A stretch of DNA of 64,000 nucleotides, from contig NZ_JAUTAL010000001.1 in the NCBI RefSeq assembly GCF_030818575.1, positions 682,001 to 746,000 of the forward strand, read 5' to 3'. Position 1 is the stretch's first letter. Each line of letters opens with the position of its first letter. Below the pieces are notes generated by a model. The model was given only the letters and a program-made list of their open reading frames with translations, searched no databases and was not told the origin of the DNA. A program made the position numbers and the translations under genes. Shown piece after piece: positions 1 to 9,110 of this stretch. Source of the DNA: Chryseobacterium camelliae. GTDB lineage: Bacteria > Bacteroidota > Bacteroidia > Flavobacteriales > Weeksellaceae.

Positions 1-669
1 AGTGGACAAGTAAGGGAGGCTCTGTTCGCTGCGGGTGCAGGCAGTATAGGGTTCTATGATGAATGCAGTTTTACCGTGAACGGACATGGGACTTTCAGGC
101 CTGTAGAAGGGGCAAATCCGTTTTCAGGTCAGCAGAATATCCGTGAGAATGCAGATGAGGATATGGTTTCGGTTATCTTTGAAGCCTACAAACAGGGAAG
201 GATCATTACGGCTATGAAAGAGGCACATCCTTATGAAGAAGTTGCGCACCAAGTGTATCAACTGGATAATGATCATCCATATTCCGGTCTGGGAATGTTT
301 GGCGAGCTGGAAGAGGCAATGGAAGAAACTGATTTCCTGAGGATGGTAAAGGAAAAGTTTGGCCTTCATGTTATCAAACATTCTGACTTTACAGGGAAAC
401 AGATCAGGAGAGTAGGAGTACTGGGCGGTTCGGGGGCAGACGGTATCGCTGCGGCACTTGCAGCCAACTGTGATGCCTACCTTACCGGAGACCTTAAATA
501 CCATGATTATTTCAAAGCGGAATCACGCATGCTCATCTGCGATATAGGTCATTATGAATCAGAACAATGGGTTGCCCAGCAATTATTTGAAATATTGTCA
601 CAAAAATTTAGTACATTTGCAGTCTCAAAATCTAGCGAAAAAACAAACCCAGTAAATTATTTCCTTTAG
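1..669 (+). CDS. NIF3-like dinuclear metal centre protein (3' part)
   Basis: The reading frame is open from the first base, so the gene begins before the window. The visible part is the C-terminal half or more of a NIF3/YbgI family protein (often labelled GTP cyclohydrolase I type 2). Seen: a conserved HPYEEV motif near base 230, the GSG-rich loop VGVLGGSGADG near base 415, the LTGDLKYHD segment near base 480 and the DIGHYESE segment near base 540; the last two carry the histidine and acidic residues that bind the metal pair in this family. A GTG at base 76 could be mistaken for a start, but family-like sequence continues upstream of it. The biochemical role of the family is unsettled. The next gene starts 2 bases after this stop, so the two are probably co-transcribed. 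Confidence 0.9.
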   Translation, partial: SGQVREALFAAGAGSIGFYDECSFTVNGHGTFRPVEGANPFSGQQNIRENADEDMVSVIFEAYKQGRIITAMKEAHPYEEVAHQVYQLDNDHPYSGLGMFGELEEAMEETDFLRMVKEKFGLHVIKHSDFTGKQIRRVGVLGGSGADGIAAALAANCDAYLTGDLKYHDYFKAESRMLICDIGHYESEQWVAQQLFEILSQKFSTFAVSKSSEKTNPVNYFL

Positions 670-671
670 AT

Positions 672-1448
672 ATGGCAAAAACCAACGATATTTCAGTTGA
701 AGAGAAATTAAGAGCTTTATATGATTTACAGATCATTGATTCAAGATTGGATGAAATCCGAAATACAAGAGGAGAATTGCCAATCGAAGTAGAAGATCTG
801 GAAATTGAAATTGAAGGGCTTGAGAAAAGAGCTGAAAAATTTCATGCAGATATCAAAGATCAGGATGACCAGATCAAGACCAAACATGAAGTGATCAACC
901 ATGCAAAATCCCTTATTGAAAAATACAAATCCCAACAGGATAACGTAAGAAACAACAAGGAATTTGAAGCCTTAGGTAAAGAAATGGAATACCAGGAGCT
1001 TGAAATTCAGCTTGCTGAGAAGAGAATCAAAGAATTCGGTGCGAAAATCGCTCACAAAAACGAAACTCTTGATGAACTGAACAGAAAGATTGATGAGCTT
1101 AGGAACCACCTTAAGTTTAAGAAAGAAGAACTGGAAGGACTTATCGCTGAAACCCAGAAAGAAGAGGAGTATCTAATCGAGCAGTCTAAAGAATATGCAG
1201 GTAAGATTGACGATCGTCTTCTGGCTTCATACAACAGGATCAGAACCAGCTCGGTAAACGGTCTTGCGGTAGTAGGACTGGAAAGAGGAGCTCCAAAAGG
1301 ATCATTTTTCACCATCCCGCCACAGAAACAAATGGAAATTGCCCAGAGAAAGAAAATCATCATCGATGAGCATTCCGGAAAAATCCTTGTAGACGACGAG
1401 TTGGTAATGGAAGAAAACGAAAGAATGAAATCTGTGATTAAATTTTAA
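672..1448 (+). CDS. CT398/DUF164-like coiled-coil protein with degenerate zinc ribbon
   Basis: A 258-residue protein. Residues about 15-175 are strongly helical and heptad-like (long runs of E, K, I and L), forming an antiparallel coiled coil as in the CT398/DUF164 family. The C-terminal 60 residues align by eye with the family C4 zinc ribbon (AVVGLERGAPKGSFFTIPPQ, then IIIDEHSGKILVDDEL). In the usual family pattern two CxxC pairs lie in these two stretches, but here the whole protein contains no cysteine, so the domain probably cannot bind zinc this way. The gene follows the NIF3-like gene by 2 bases and ends before a strong terminator. This neighbour pair is common in Bacteroidota. The function is unknown. 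Confidence 0.85.
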   Translation: MAKTNDISVEEKLRALYDLQIIDSRLDEIRNTRGELPIEVEDLEIEIEGLEKRAEKFHADIKDQDDQIKTKHEVINHAKSLIEKYKSQQDNVRNNKEFEALGKEMEYQELEIQLAEKRIKEFGAKIAHKNETLDELNRKIDELRNHLKFKKEELEGLIAETQKEEEYLIEQSKEYAGKIDDRLLASYNRIRTSSVNGLAVVGLERGAPKGSFFTIPPQKQMEIAQRKKIIIDEHSGKILVDDELVMEENERMKSVIKF

Positions 1449-1468
1449 GGATCAGATTCATCCCTATA

Positions 1469-1502
1469 AAAGCTGTTTCAAATCATTGAAACAGCTTTTT
1501 TT
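1469..1502 (+). terminator. Rho-independent terminator
   Basis: A perfect 12-bp stem (1469-1480 with 1487-1498), six-base loop, followed by a T run. It closes the NIF3/coiled-coil operon. Confidence 0.9.
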
Positions 1503-1540
1503 ATGGTGATTACGACTATATCCTATAGAAATTTTCATTA

Positions 1541-1569
1541 AAAAAGCCGTTCCCAATCAGGAACGGCTT
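1541..1569 (-). terminator. Terminator of the acyl-CoA ligase gene
   Basis: A 10-bp perfect stem (1544-1553 with 1560-1569). Read on the minus strand it is followed by a T run, just after the ligase stop codon. Confidence 0.85.
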
Positions 1570-1574
1570 CAGTT

Positions 1575-3353
1575 TTATTCGTGGTGGCCATACATTTTAG
1601 TGTACAGGTCTATGAATTTTTCTTTTACGGCCTTTCTTTTCAGCTTCAGTGTAGGTGTCAGCAATCCGCTTTCCACAGTCCAGATCTCCGGAGTCAGCTC
1701 AATTTTCTTGATCTGCTCCCAATTGCCCAGATGCTCATTGGTTTTATGGATTTCCTTTTCAATCCTGTCCTTCAATTCCTGACTGCTGGCAATCTCCTGA
1801 GGTGTGGAACCAATGGAAAGGTTGTTGCGCATCGCCCAGGTTTTTGCAAATTCAAAATCTGGCTGGATCAGTGCGCAAGGCATTTTTTCGCCATCACCTA
1901 CAACCATGATCTGTTCAATGAATTTGGATGCTTTAGCAAGGTTTTCGATGGTTTGCGGAGCAATATATTTTCCACCGGAAGTTTTAAACATCTCTTTTTT
2001 ACGGTCTGTGATCTGCAGGAACCCGTCACTGTCTATGTTACCGATATCTCCTGTCCTGAAGTACCCATCGTCTGTAAATGCTTCCTTGGTCATTTGTTCG
2101 TTTTTAAAATATCCTTTGAATACGGAGGGCCCTTTTACGGTAATCTCTCCATCTTCCTGTATTTTTACGCTTAAATTATCTAAGGGCAGCCCTACGGTTC
2201 CGATCTTCATCTTCTCAAAACTGTTGACAGAGATCACCGGTGATGTTTCCGTTAATCCATAGCCTTCCAGGATAGGAATTCCGGCATTCTGAAACAGTAA
2301 ATTAAGCCGCGTGGATAGGGCAGCGGATCCCGAAACCAGGGTGATAATTTCGCCACCAAGGCCTTCCCTCCATTTTGAAAAGACGAGCTTGTCTGCAATA
2401 AGCTGCTGTATGCCGGAAGGTTTTGAAATCTCTTTCTTTTTGCTGAGCAGGTCAAGGGCCCAGAAAAATATCTTTGATTTAAGGCCTCCCGATGAAGCTC
2501 CGGTATTATAGATCTTATCATATACCTTTTCTACAAGCCTTGGAACCACACTCATGTAATGAGGCTTCACTTCCTTTACATTTTCACCCATCTTATCGAT
2601 GCTTTCGGCAAAATAAATAGAAAAACCATTGTACTGGAACAGGTAGAACAGCATCCTTTCAAAAATATGACAGATCGGAAGGAAGCTGAGCACACGGGTA
2701 TCTTTGTAATCCAGGCTTTTCTTTTTAGGGATACGAGGTACGGAACCCAGGACATTGGAAACGATATTATGATGCGTAAGCATGACCCCTTTGGGCCTGC
2801 CTGTGGTTCCCGATGTATAAATAATGGTTGCCAGGTCTTCTGCATGAATGGAATTGGACAGGTCTTCAACCTCAATTTGTGTGGAATCGTCCTCCCCAAG
2901 ATCTAAAACCTCCCTCCAGTTGGCCGCTCCCGTAATATTGTCAAAGGTAAAAATCCCCTGAAGTGACGGGATATTGTTTTTTACCTTAACCACCTTTTTC
3001 AGCAGGTCTTTATCAGAAACAAAACAGTACTTGATTTCTGCATTGTTAAAGATAAATTCATAATCTTCCGGGGAAATATTTGGATATACGGGAACCGATA
3101 CCACCCCGATCTGGGAAAGCCCCAGGTCCATGATCGCCCATTCGGTACGCGAATTGGTTGTGATCAATGCGATCTTGTCGCCGGGCTTAATGCCCAGTTT
3201 TAAAAGTCCCCGGGATATTTTATTGCCTTCGCTCACAAACTGCTGTGTAGAGGTCTTCTTCCATTCTCCATTGTATTTCGTAACGAACATATCCGTTTTC
3301 GGAAGTTTTTCCAGAGCATAATGAGGAATATCAAATAATCTTTTAATCGTCAT
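1575..3353 (-). CDS. Long-chain fatty acid--CoA ligase (AMP-binding)
   Basis: A 592-residue acyl-adenylate-forming enzyme that should activate fatty acids to acyl-CoA with ATP. Seen: the P-loop-like IIYTSGTTGRPKGVMLTHH near residue 180, the GYGLTETSP motif near residue 365, the adenylate-binding DGYFRTGDIG near residue 435, and the catalytic-lysine region KTSGGKYIAPQ near residue 465. The length fits the bacterial FadD15/long-chain synthetase type. It is divergent from an acyl-CoA dehydrogenase gene across 144 bases, consistent with shared control of fatty acid use. The ATG at 3353 is the natural start. The exact chain-length preference cannot be read from the sequence. Confidence 0.92.
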   Translation of the reverse strand: MTIKRLFDIPHYALEKLPKTDMFVTKYNGEWKKTSTQQFVSEGNKISRGLLKLGIKPGDKIALITTNSRTEWAIMDLGLSQIGVVSVPVYPNISPEDYEFIFNNAEIKYCFVSDKDLLKKVVKVKNNIPSLQGIFTFDNITGAANWREVLDLGEDDSTQIEVEDLSNSIHAEDLATIIYTSGTTGRPKGVMLTHHNIVSNVLGSVPRIPKKKSLDYKDTRVLSFLPICHIFERMLFYLFQYNGFSIYFAESIDKMGENVKEVKPHYMSVVPRLVEKVYDKIYNTGASSGGLKSKIFFWALDLLSKKKEISKPSGIQQLIADKLVFSKWREGLGGEIITLVSGSAALSTRLNLLFQNAGIPILEGYGLTETSPVISVNSFEKMKIGTVGLPLDNLSVKIQEDGEITVKGPSVFKGYFKNEQMTKEAFTDDGYFRTGDIGNIDSDGFLQITDRKKEMFKTSGGKYIAPQTIENLAKASKFIEQIMVVGDGEKMPCALIQPDFEFAKTWAMRNNLSIGSTPQEIASSQELKDRIEKEIHKTNEHLGNWEQIKKIELTPEIWTVESGLLTPTLKLKRKAVKEKFIDLYTKMYGHHE

Positions 3354-3497
3354 GACTTTTTTAGCATTTATAGGATTTTAAATATAAGCATTTTTATAAA
3401 ACTACCGCCAATCTCGTTTATTATTTTCAAATGTCAATTATTTTTTCAGATTTGCCCAAAAAGTGTAAATTAGCGACCATCTAATTATTCAATTTTT

Positions 3498-4637
3498 ATG
3501 GACTTTAATTTATCAGAAGAACAGCTGATGATTCAGCAGGCAGCACGGGATTTTGCACAAAACGAACTATTACCGGGCGTTATCGAGAGAGACCGGGATC
3601 AGAAGTTTCCTGCAGAACAGGTAAAGAAAATGGGAGAAATGGGCCTTCTGGGAATGATGGTGGATCCTCAGTACGGAGGTGCGGGAATGGATAGTGTTTC
3701 TTACGTTTTGGCAATGGAGGAGATCGCAAAAATAGATGCTTCTGCCGCTGTTGTAATGTCTGTAAACAACTCATTGGTATGTGCCGGGCTGGAAAAATTT
3801 GCTTCTGAGGAACAGAAAGTGAAATACCTTACACCATTGGCCAGCGGACAGGTGATCGGGGCTTTCGCCTTATCAGAGCCTGAAGCAGGTTCCGATGCCA
3901 CCTCTCAAAAGACTACAGCAGAAGATAAAGGGGACTATTACCTTTTGAACGGGATCAAGAACTGGATCACCAATGGTGGAACGGCAAGCTATTATATCGT
4001 AATTGCCCAGACAGATCCTGAGAAAAAACATAAAGGGATCAATGCTTTTATCGTAGAGAGAGGTTGGGAAGGTTTTGAGATCGGGCCTAAAGAAGACAAA
4101 CTGGGAATCAGGGGAAGCGATACCCACTCCCTGATTTTTAACAATGTGAAAATACCGAAAGAAAACAGGATCGGTGAAGACGGTTTCGGGTTTAACTTTG
4201 CTATGGCTGTACTGAACGGCGGAAGGATCGGTATCGCTTCACAGGCATTGGGGATTGCTTCCGGAGCTTATGAGTTGGCCTTGAAATATGCCAAGACAAG
4301 AAAAGCTTTTAAAACAGAAATCATCAACCACCAGGCCATCGCTTTTAAACTGGCAGATATGGCTACCCAGATTACAGCAGCAAGAATGCTTTGCTACAAG
4401 GCGGCTGCAGAGAAAGATGAGGGTAAAGATATCTCGGAAAGCGGAGCCATGGCAAAGTTGTATGCTTCTCAGGTGGCTATGGATACTACTATTGAGGCAG
4501 TACAGATCCACGGCGGATATGGTTATGTAAAAGAATACCATGTGGAAAGAATGATGAGGGATGCGAAAATCACCCAGATTTATGAGGGGACTTCTGAAAT
4601 CCAGAAAATTGTGATCTCCAGAAGTATTGCGAAATAA
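3498..4637 (+). CDS. Acyl-CoA dehydrogenase
   Basis: A 379-residue flavoenzyme of the short/medium-chain acyl-CoA dehydrogenase type, introducing the alpha-beta double bond in acyl-CoA. Seen: the FAD/substrate motif FALSEPEAGSDA near residue 118, the KNWITNGG segment near 155, the GIRGSDTHSLIF motif, the QIHGGYGY motif near residue 337, and the catalytic-glutamate signature IYEGTSEIQ near residue 360. It starts at ATG 3498 and stands alone, divergent from the acyl-CoA ligase and followed by its own terminator. Together with the ligase and the 3-hydroxyacyl-CoA dehydrogenase at 58.8 kb it supplies steps of beta-oxidation or branched-chain acyl-CoA breakdown. Confidence 0.95.
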   Translation: MDFNLSEEQLMIQQAARDFAQNELLPGVIERDRDQKFPAEQVKKMGEMGLLGMMVDPQYGGAGMDSVSYVLAMEEIAKIDASAAVVMSVNNSLVCAGLEKFASEEQKVKYLTPLASGQVIGAFALSEPEAGSDATSQKTTAEDKGDYYLLNGIKNWITNGGTASYYIVIAQTDPEKKHKGINAFIVERGWEGFEIGPKEDKLGIRGSDTHSLIFNNVKIPKENRIGEDGFGFNFAMAVLNGGRIGIASQALGIASGAYELALKYAKTRKAFKTEIINHQAIAFKLADMATQITAARMLCYKAAAEKDEGKDISESGAMAKLYASQVAMDTTIEAVQIHGGYGYVKEYHVERMMRDAKITQIYEGTSEIQKIVISRSIAK

Positions 4638-4673
4638 AAAGCAGCTCTAAATACAAGCTCATCAATAAAACAG

Positions 4674-4702
4674 TAAAGGCTCTCCAAAAAGGAGAGCCTT
4701 TA
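4674..4702 (+). terminator. Terminator after acyl-CoA dehydrogenase
   Basis: A perfect 12-bp stem (4674-4685 with 4691-4702) and a five-A loop. The T run after it is weak, but the hairpin lies 36 bases after the stop codon. Confidence 0.7.
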
Positions 4703-4798
4703 CATTTACAACCACAACACTTTAATATATATTGATAGGACAAAATTAGTCACAAACGTTATTTGAATCCCGGTTTTCGGCTTAAAATATTATTAAAA

Positions 4799-5734
4799 TT
4801 ATACTTCTGAATCTTTACCGCTTTCAGTCCTTCTTTTTTTCTTGTAAAAATAGTAACCGGCACCGGCAATCAGGAATAGTGGCCATAAGGGTAATATGAA
4901 AAGAAATACTGATGCAACGGCCTCCCATCCTGAAGATATGGCAGCCAGTGAACGACCGCCCAGAGTTTCAGGGTGCGTGCTTTCACCAGGGTTTTCGGAT
5001 CCGTACAGGGTAATATCTACTTCGCAGAGGGTATTCCGGATGAAATCTTTTCCCGACACCTCAATGCTCTGCGTTTCCACCTTACCGATGTTGTAGCTTA
5101 GGTCATCCATCAGGTAATCAAACTTCTGGATCGGGATTTTAATCCTGAGATAAGCAATTTTCTTTTCGTTGTTATTCAGTGAAATATTTTCGCTTTTTAG
5201 AAAGCCGTCATATTTTTCCACTTGCTGTATCACCGTTTCTTTCGCAGATTCGGGATCACTCACCGTAAGCTCCAGGGTCCCGGTTTTTACCAGCCTGTCG
5301 GCAACGGCAGCTTTTTCGATGGGTTGTTTTTTTGGCTGGTTTTTATAAATCACTTTGGTCTCGCGGATCACTTTCGGAGCCTGAACATTGACCACTATTT
5401 TTTCTTCCTTATTATTTTCGGCAGAATCCTTTTTTCCGGGGGCGGACTCCAGTTTTACAGATGCTATACTTTCGGTAAGGGAATCAATGCTTTTCGACTG
5501 GGTTTCGATTTTTTTCCTGATCTCATGGCCGGTATCATCCAGTTCTTTGATCCGGATTCCGGCAGAGTCAGCTACAGTCCGGTCTTCATCATGGATATTT
5601 TGTATGGTATGACTGATATCTGACACCGTACTATCTGCGGTTGCAGCTGTATTTTCCCATTGGGAGGTACCTTCAGCCTTTTTACACATGATACAGGTGC
5701 AGGCAACAGCGGCGGATAATAGAAACTTTTTCAT
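4799..5734 (-). CDS. DUF4349 domain lipoprotein with C-terminal membrane anchor
   Basis: The chosen start at 5734 gives a 311-residue protein beginning with a lysine-rich lipoprotein signal and a lipobox-like LSAAVAC. An in-frame extension to 5836 exists but would bury this signal. The middle (about residues 140-260) matches DUF4349, including the pattern of a long helical pair before a KTGTLELTV strand. A hydrophobic segment near the end (FLFILPLWPLFLIAGAGYYF) is followed by KKKRR, a typical DUF4349 ending. The region between residues about 25 and 130 is rich in D, S, E and K and looks like a coiled linker. It is a cell-envelope protein of unknown role, transcribed alone. Confidence 0.82.
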   Translation of the reverse strand: MKKFLLSAAVACTCIMCKKAEGTSQWENTAATADSTVSDISHTIQNIHDEDRTVADSAGIRIKELDDTGHEIRKKIETQSKSIDSLTESIASVKLESAPGKKDSAENNKEEKIVVNVQAPKVIRETKVIYKNQPKKQPIEKAAVADRLVKTGTLELTVSDPESAKETVIQQVEKYDGFLKSENISLNNNEKKIAYLRIKIPIQKFDYLMDDLSYNIGKVETQSIEVSGKDFIRNTLCEVDITLYGSENPGESTHPETLGGRSLAAISSGWEAVASVFLFILPLWPLFLIAGAGYYFYKKKRRTESGKDSEV

Positions 5735-6140
5735 AACGTAATTTTTTTGTTGGAGTAAAATTAGCTGCGCTGCCTTGTGCAGTTTTGTAAAAGGAATGTA
5801 TTGTCCGGGTAAAGTTGTAATTGTGTAGACAATCAATGTATTATTTTTATTTTACAAAAAATTTACAAGCGTTATGCTACAATCATGTACGTAAATCTCA
5901 AATAACCATATAAAAATCCAATTGGACAGGAACGGATCAATGGGTGTTTATTCCTTTTTCTTTTCCGTATTTCAAATTAATAACCAATTTCATGATCGGA
6001 TTTTATTCTGCTGTAGGATCCAACTTTTTTTAGGCCACCTAGTGAAAAATGTACAATACATATGCAACATTTTTACAATTTTTCCATGTTGGTTTATGCA
6101 AATAAGGGATTAGATTTATATTGACATTAAAACAAATGCA
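5735..6140. other. Intergenic region between divergent genes
   Basis: About 400 bases, very AT-rich, separating the DUF4349 gene from a small secreted protein. A 63-codon open frame at 5922-6113 has no signal, motif or start context worth calling. The only recognisable element is a promoter-like pair at 6089-6118. Confidence 0.5.
6089..6118 (+). promoter_or_regulatory. Candidate Bacteroidota promoter of small secreted protein
   Basis: TTG at 6089-6091, a 19-base spacer and TAGATTTA at 6111-6118, one mismatch from TAnnTTTG. It lies 22 bases before the start codon. Confidence 0.35.
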
Positions 6141-6410
6141 ATGAGAAAAATCATTCTGTTTTCAGCGATCATTTTCGCCGGATCTATCAGTGCCAAAAAT
6201 AATATGTCTAATCATTCAGTATCTGAAGAGGCAAACCAGCAGATTTTCAGTTTAACTCGCTATCTCGTTACCATAAAAACTGTTTGCGGAACTATGTATC
6301 AAACTGTTTTCGATTCTGAATCTGATTCAGATGACTGTCTTTACAATGAATGGGAAATGTATAATAACCGGGATTGCGGACATACCAGCTATGAAAATCC
6401 AATAACTTAA
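6141..6410 (+). CDS. Small secreted protein, unknown function
   Basis: An 89-residue protein with a clear signal peptide (MRKIILFSAIIFAGSISA) and no other hydrophobic segment. The mature part has three cysteines (in TVCGTM, DDCLYN and RDCGHT) and an acidic stretch. No family is recognised. It lies upstream of the GLPGLI gene by 94 bases in the same direction, so they may be read together. Similar short secreted orphans are common in Chryseobacterium, but that is general knowledge, not a match made here. Confidence 0.6.
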   Translation: MRKIILFSAIIFAGSISAKNNMSNHSVSEEANQQIFSLTRYLVTIKTVCGTMYQTVFDSESDSDDCLYNEWEMYNNRDCGHTSYENPIT

Positions 6411-6504
6411 AAGAAGCAGAGTTTAGTCTTATATTCTGCTAACCTGATGTCTAAATATTCTCAGCTGATGTGAGTATTTATTTAATGATGATATTTTAAT
6501 TATT

Positions 6505-7272
6505 ATGAAGCTATTATTGAACACATTGATGGCATTTTTCTGTTTCAGCTTTATCCAGGCCCAGGTCAATAAAGATTCTTCTGATATAGAAGTGAGGTAT
6601 AATTTTACTTTTATACAAGATACTCTGGATAGCTCATCCGCACTATCCGAGCCTATGGTATTGCTCACTAACGGAAAGCAATCGATATACTACAGTGAAA
6701 ACTATAAGGCGGCTGTAGATGGCTTTGGAAGAAAATTGAAGGATGCAGTGAAGAAAGGGGATATTGTTGAGCCGGGAACTCTTCCCCGATCTAAAGTAAG
6801 GCATAATGTGTACAAGGATCGTGACCATACTTACATTTCAAATTATTTAGGACAAAACTATTACACCTTTGAAAGTCCTGATCAAATGAAGTGGGAGATA
6901 GATCATCAGAAGACTGCTGTTATCGGTGGTTATACGTGCCATGAAGCAACAATAAGCACAGGAGGTAAAAACTTCTCGGCTTGGTTCACGTATGACATTC
7001 CGATCAGTGACGGACCTTATAAATTCAGGGGGCTTCCGGGCCTGATCTTACAGCTCAGTGAAACAAATAATTATATCCGTTTTGATCTGATCTCCATCCA
7101 CAAAAAGAAGGTACCTATAGAGCCGAAAAAAGGAATACTGATCTCAAAAGAACAATACCTTTCAAAAAGAAAAGAATATATGAATGATCCGTATCAGGGT
7201 AAAATCAATAATCCGGAATACCGGAAAATAGCAGAAGAAAATAAAAAGAAATACAACAATGCTCTGGAATAA
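6505..7272 (+). CDS. GLPGLI family secreted protein
   Basis: A 255-residue protein with a signal peptide ending near MAFFCFSFIQAQ. It carries the family-naming motif FRGLPGLILQLSE near residues 174-186, preceded by the conserved aromatic stretch AWFTYDIPISDGPYKF. Length fits the GLPGLI family (TIGR01200), which is confined largely to Bacteroidota and found in many copies per genome. The function is unknown; it is likely periplasmic or outer-membrane associated. It converges with prfC, whose terminator sits right after its stop codon. Confidence 0.92.
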   Translation: MKLLLNTLMAFFCFSFIQAQVNKDSSDIEVRYNFTFIQDTLDSSSALSEPMVLLTNGKQSIYYSENYKAAVDGFGRKLKDAVKKGDIVEPGTLPRSKVRHNVYKDRDHTYISNYLGQNYYTFESPDQMKWEIDHQKTAVIGGYTCHEATISTGGKNFSAWFTYDIPISDGPYKFRGLPGLILQLSETNNYIRFDLISIHKKKVPIEPKKGILISKEQYLSKRKEYMNDPYQGKINNPEYRKIAEENKKKYNNALE

Positions 7273-7300
7273 AAAAGGACTGCCTTGTGGTAAGCAGCCC
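7271..7300 (-). terminator. Terminator of prfC
   Basis: Stem 7277-7283 with 7294-7300. In minus-strand RNA all seven pairs form (one G-U), followed by six U. On the plus strand the same pair is an A-C mismatch, so it serves prfC rather than the GLPGLI gene. Confidence 0.7.
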
Positions 7301-7308
7301 ATTATGAA

Positions 7309-8904
7309 TTATGTATTTTTAAACTCACTGATGAAGTGCAGCTTCACATTCGGGAATTTTTCCTGCGTCATATGAATCGTAAAAGAGGAGTCGGCAAGGA
7401 ATACAAGCTGATTGTATTTATCCCTGGCCAGGAACCTTTGCTTAAGCCTTGAAAACTCTTTGAATTCTTCAGATTTTTCATCCGCTTCCACCCAGCAGGC
7501 TTTATGCATGGACAGGGGCTCATAGGTACATTTAGCGCCGTATTCATGTTCAAGACGGTACTGGATTACTTCGTACTGAAGCGCTCCTACAGTTCCGATG
7601 ATCTTCCTGCCGTTCATCTCAAGCGTAAACAACTGGGCTACCCCTTCGTCCATCAGCTGGTCAATACCTTTGGCAAGCTGTTTAGCCTTTAAAGGATCTG
7701 CATTATTAATGTATCTGAAGTGTTCCGGAGAGAAGCTTGGAACTCCCTTAAAGCTTAATTTTTCACCACTGGTAAGGGTGTCTCCGATCCTGAAACTTCC
7801 GGTATCATGAAGTCCGACAATATCACCCGGGAAACTTTCGTCTACCACTTCTTTTTTATCCGCAAAGAAAGCATTCGGGGAAGAAAATTTCATTTTTTTG
7901 CCTTCGCGTACCAGTAAGTAATTTTCATTTCTTTTGAAGGTACCGGAAACAATTTTTACAAATGCCAGCCTGTCACGGTGTTTAGGGTCCATATTTGCGT
8001 GGATTTTGAATACAAATCCCGTAAATACATTCTCCTCAGGTTTCACAATCCTTACATCACTTTCTTTAGGCTGTGGCATCGGTGCGATTTCAATGAATGC
8101 ATCCAGAAGTTCGCGAACCCCGAAATTGTTCAACGCTGATCCGAAAAATACCGGCTGAAGATCTCCTTTCATATAATCGTCACGGTTGAATTCCGGATAA
8201 ACGGACTGTACCAGTTCCAGTTCGTCACGCAGCGTCTGTGCAGCTTTGGAACCTATCGCATCGTCAATGGAAGTATCGTTGATATTGTCAAAGGTGATGG
8301 ATTCACCTACTTTCTGTTTTTTTTCTTCCAGGAACAGCTGGATGTTATTTTCCCAGATATTATAGATGCCCTGGAAATCGCTTCCCATACCGATAGGGAG
8401 AGATAATGGGACTACACTCAGCCCTAATTTCTGTTCCACCTCGTCCAGAAGGTCAAATGCATTCTTACCTTCACGGTCCAGCTTGTTAATGAAAACCAGC
8501 ATCGGGATGTTCCTCATACGGCATACCTGAACCAGCTTTTCAGTCTGTTCCTCAACCCCTTTGGCAACGTCAATTACTACAATCACAGAATCTACAGCAG
8601 TCAATGTCCTGTAGGTGTCCTCTGCAAAATCCTTGTGACCTGGTGTATCGAGGATATTGATCTTATGGCCTTTATATTCAAAAGCCAGTACAGAAGTAGC
8701 TACGGAGATCCCTCTCTGACGTTCAATCTCCATAAAGTCGGAAGTAGCACCCTTTTTTATTTTATTGGATTTTACGGCACCCGCCTCCTGGATCGCCCCC
8801 CCGAAAAGGAGAAGCTTCTCCGTAAGCGTGGTTTTACCGGCATCCGGGTGGGAAATAATTCCGAAGGTTTTTCTTTTCTGTATTTCTTTGATTAAGTCTG
8901 ACAT
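7309..8904 (-). CDS. prfC: Peptide chain release factor 3
   Basis: A 531-residue translational GTPase that removes RF1/RF2 from the ribosome after termination. Seen in order: G1 loop ISHPDAGKTTLTEKLL near residue 17, the switch I segment IERQRGISV, G3 DTPGHKDFAEDTYR, G4 NKLDREGKN and the RF3-type C-terminal domain. The start at 8904 (MSDLIKEIQKRKTF) matches the family N-terminus and length (E. coli RF3 has 529 residues); an in-frame extension to 8967 would add a non-conserved hydrophobic stretch and is not used. Transcribed alone. Confidence 0.96.
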   Translation of the reverse strand: MSDLIKEIQKRKTFGIISHPDAGKTTLTEKLLLFGGAIQEAGAVKSNKIKKGATSDFMEIERQRGISVATSVLAFEYKGHKINILDTPGHKDFAEDTYRTLTAVDSVIVVIDVAKGVEEQTEKLVQVCRMRNIPMLVFINKLDREGKNAFDLLDEVEQKLGLSVVPLSLPIGMGSDFQGIYNIWENNIQLFLEEKKQKVGESITFDNINDTSIDDAIGSKAAQTLRDELELVQSVYPEFNRDDYMKGDLQPVFFGSALNNFGVRELLDAFIEIAPMPQPKESDVRIVKPEENVFTGFVFKIHANMDPKHRDRLAFVKIVSGTFKRNENYLLVREGKKMKFSSPNAFFADKKEVVDESFPGDIVGLHDTGSFRIGDTLTSGEKLSFKGVPSFSPEHFRYINNADPLKAKQLAKGIDQLMDEGVAQLFTLEMNGRKIIGTVGALQYEVIQYRLEHEYGAKCTYEPLSMHKACWVEADEKSEEFKEFSRLKQRFLARDKYNQLVFLADSSFTIHMTQEKFPNVKLHFISEFKNT

Positions 8905-9078
8905 AGCATATTTTGAGTTTGCAAAAATCGTGATTTTTAATTGAATTTGAAAATCAATTTCCGCCACACCGGAATTTTAATCGCAATTCACTACATTTTA
9001 TGCTTTAAATCCTATCTTAAATTGAAAAACCATCGGTTTATAATCCTGTTACCGGTAATTCATAAGCCTCAAATTACT

Positions 9079-9086
9079 TATCTTTG
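9079..9086 (+). promoter_or_regulatory. -7 box of CPBP protease gene
   Basis: TATCTTTG, a perfect TAnnTTTG box 24 bases before the ATG at 9111. No clear TTG -33 element. Confidence 0.55.
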
Positions 9087-9110
9087 CTTCCAATAAATTT
9101 CGCACCAAGT

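Noticed and set aside
5922..6113. A 63-codon open frame between DUF4349 and the small secreted protein.
   Set aside because: It has no signal, motif, promoter or start context and its residues are those of AT-rich noise.
9084..9110. An upstream TTG start for the CPBP protease.
   Set aside because: It overlaps the -7 box TATCTTTG, so the transcript cannot contain it.
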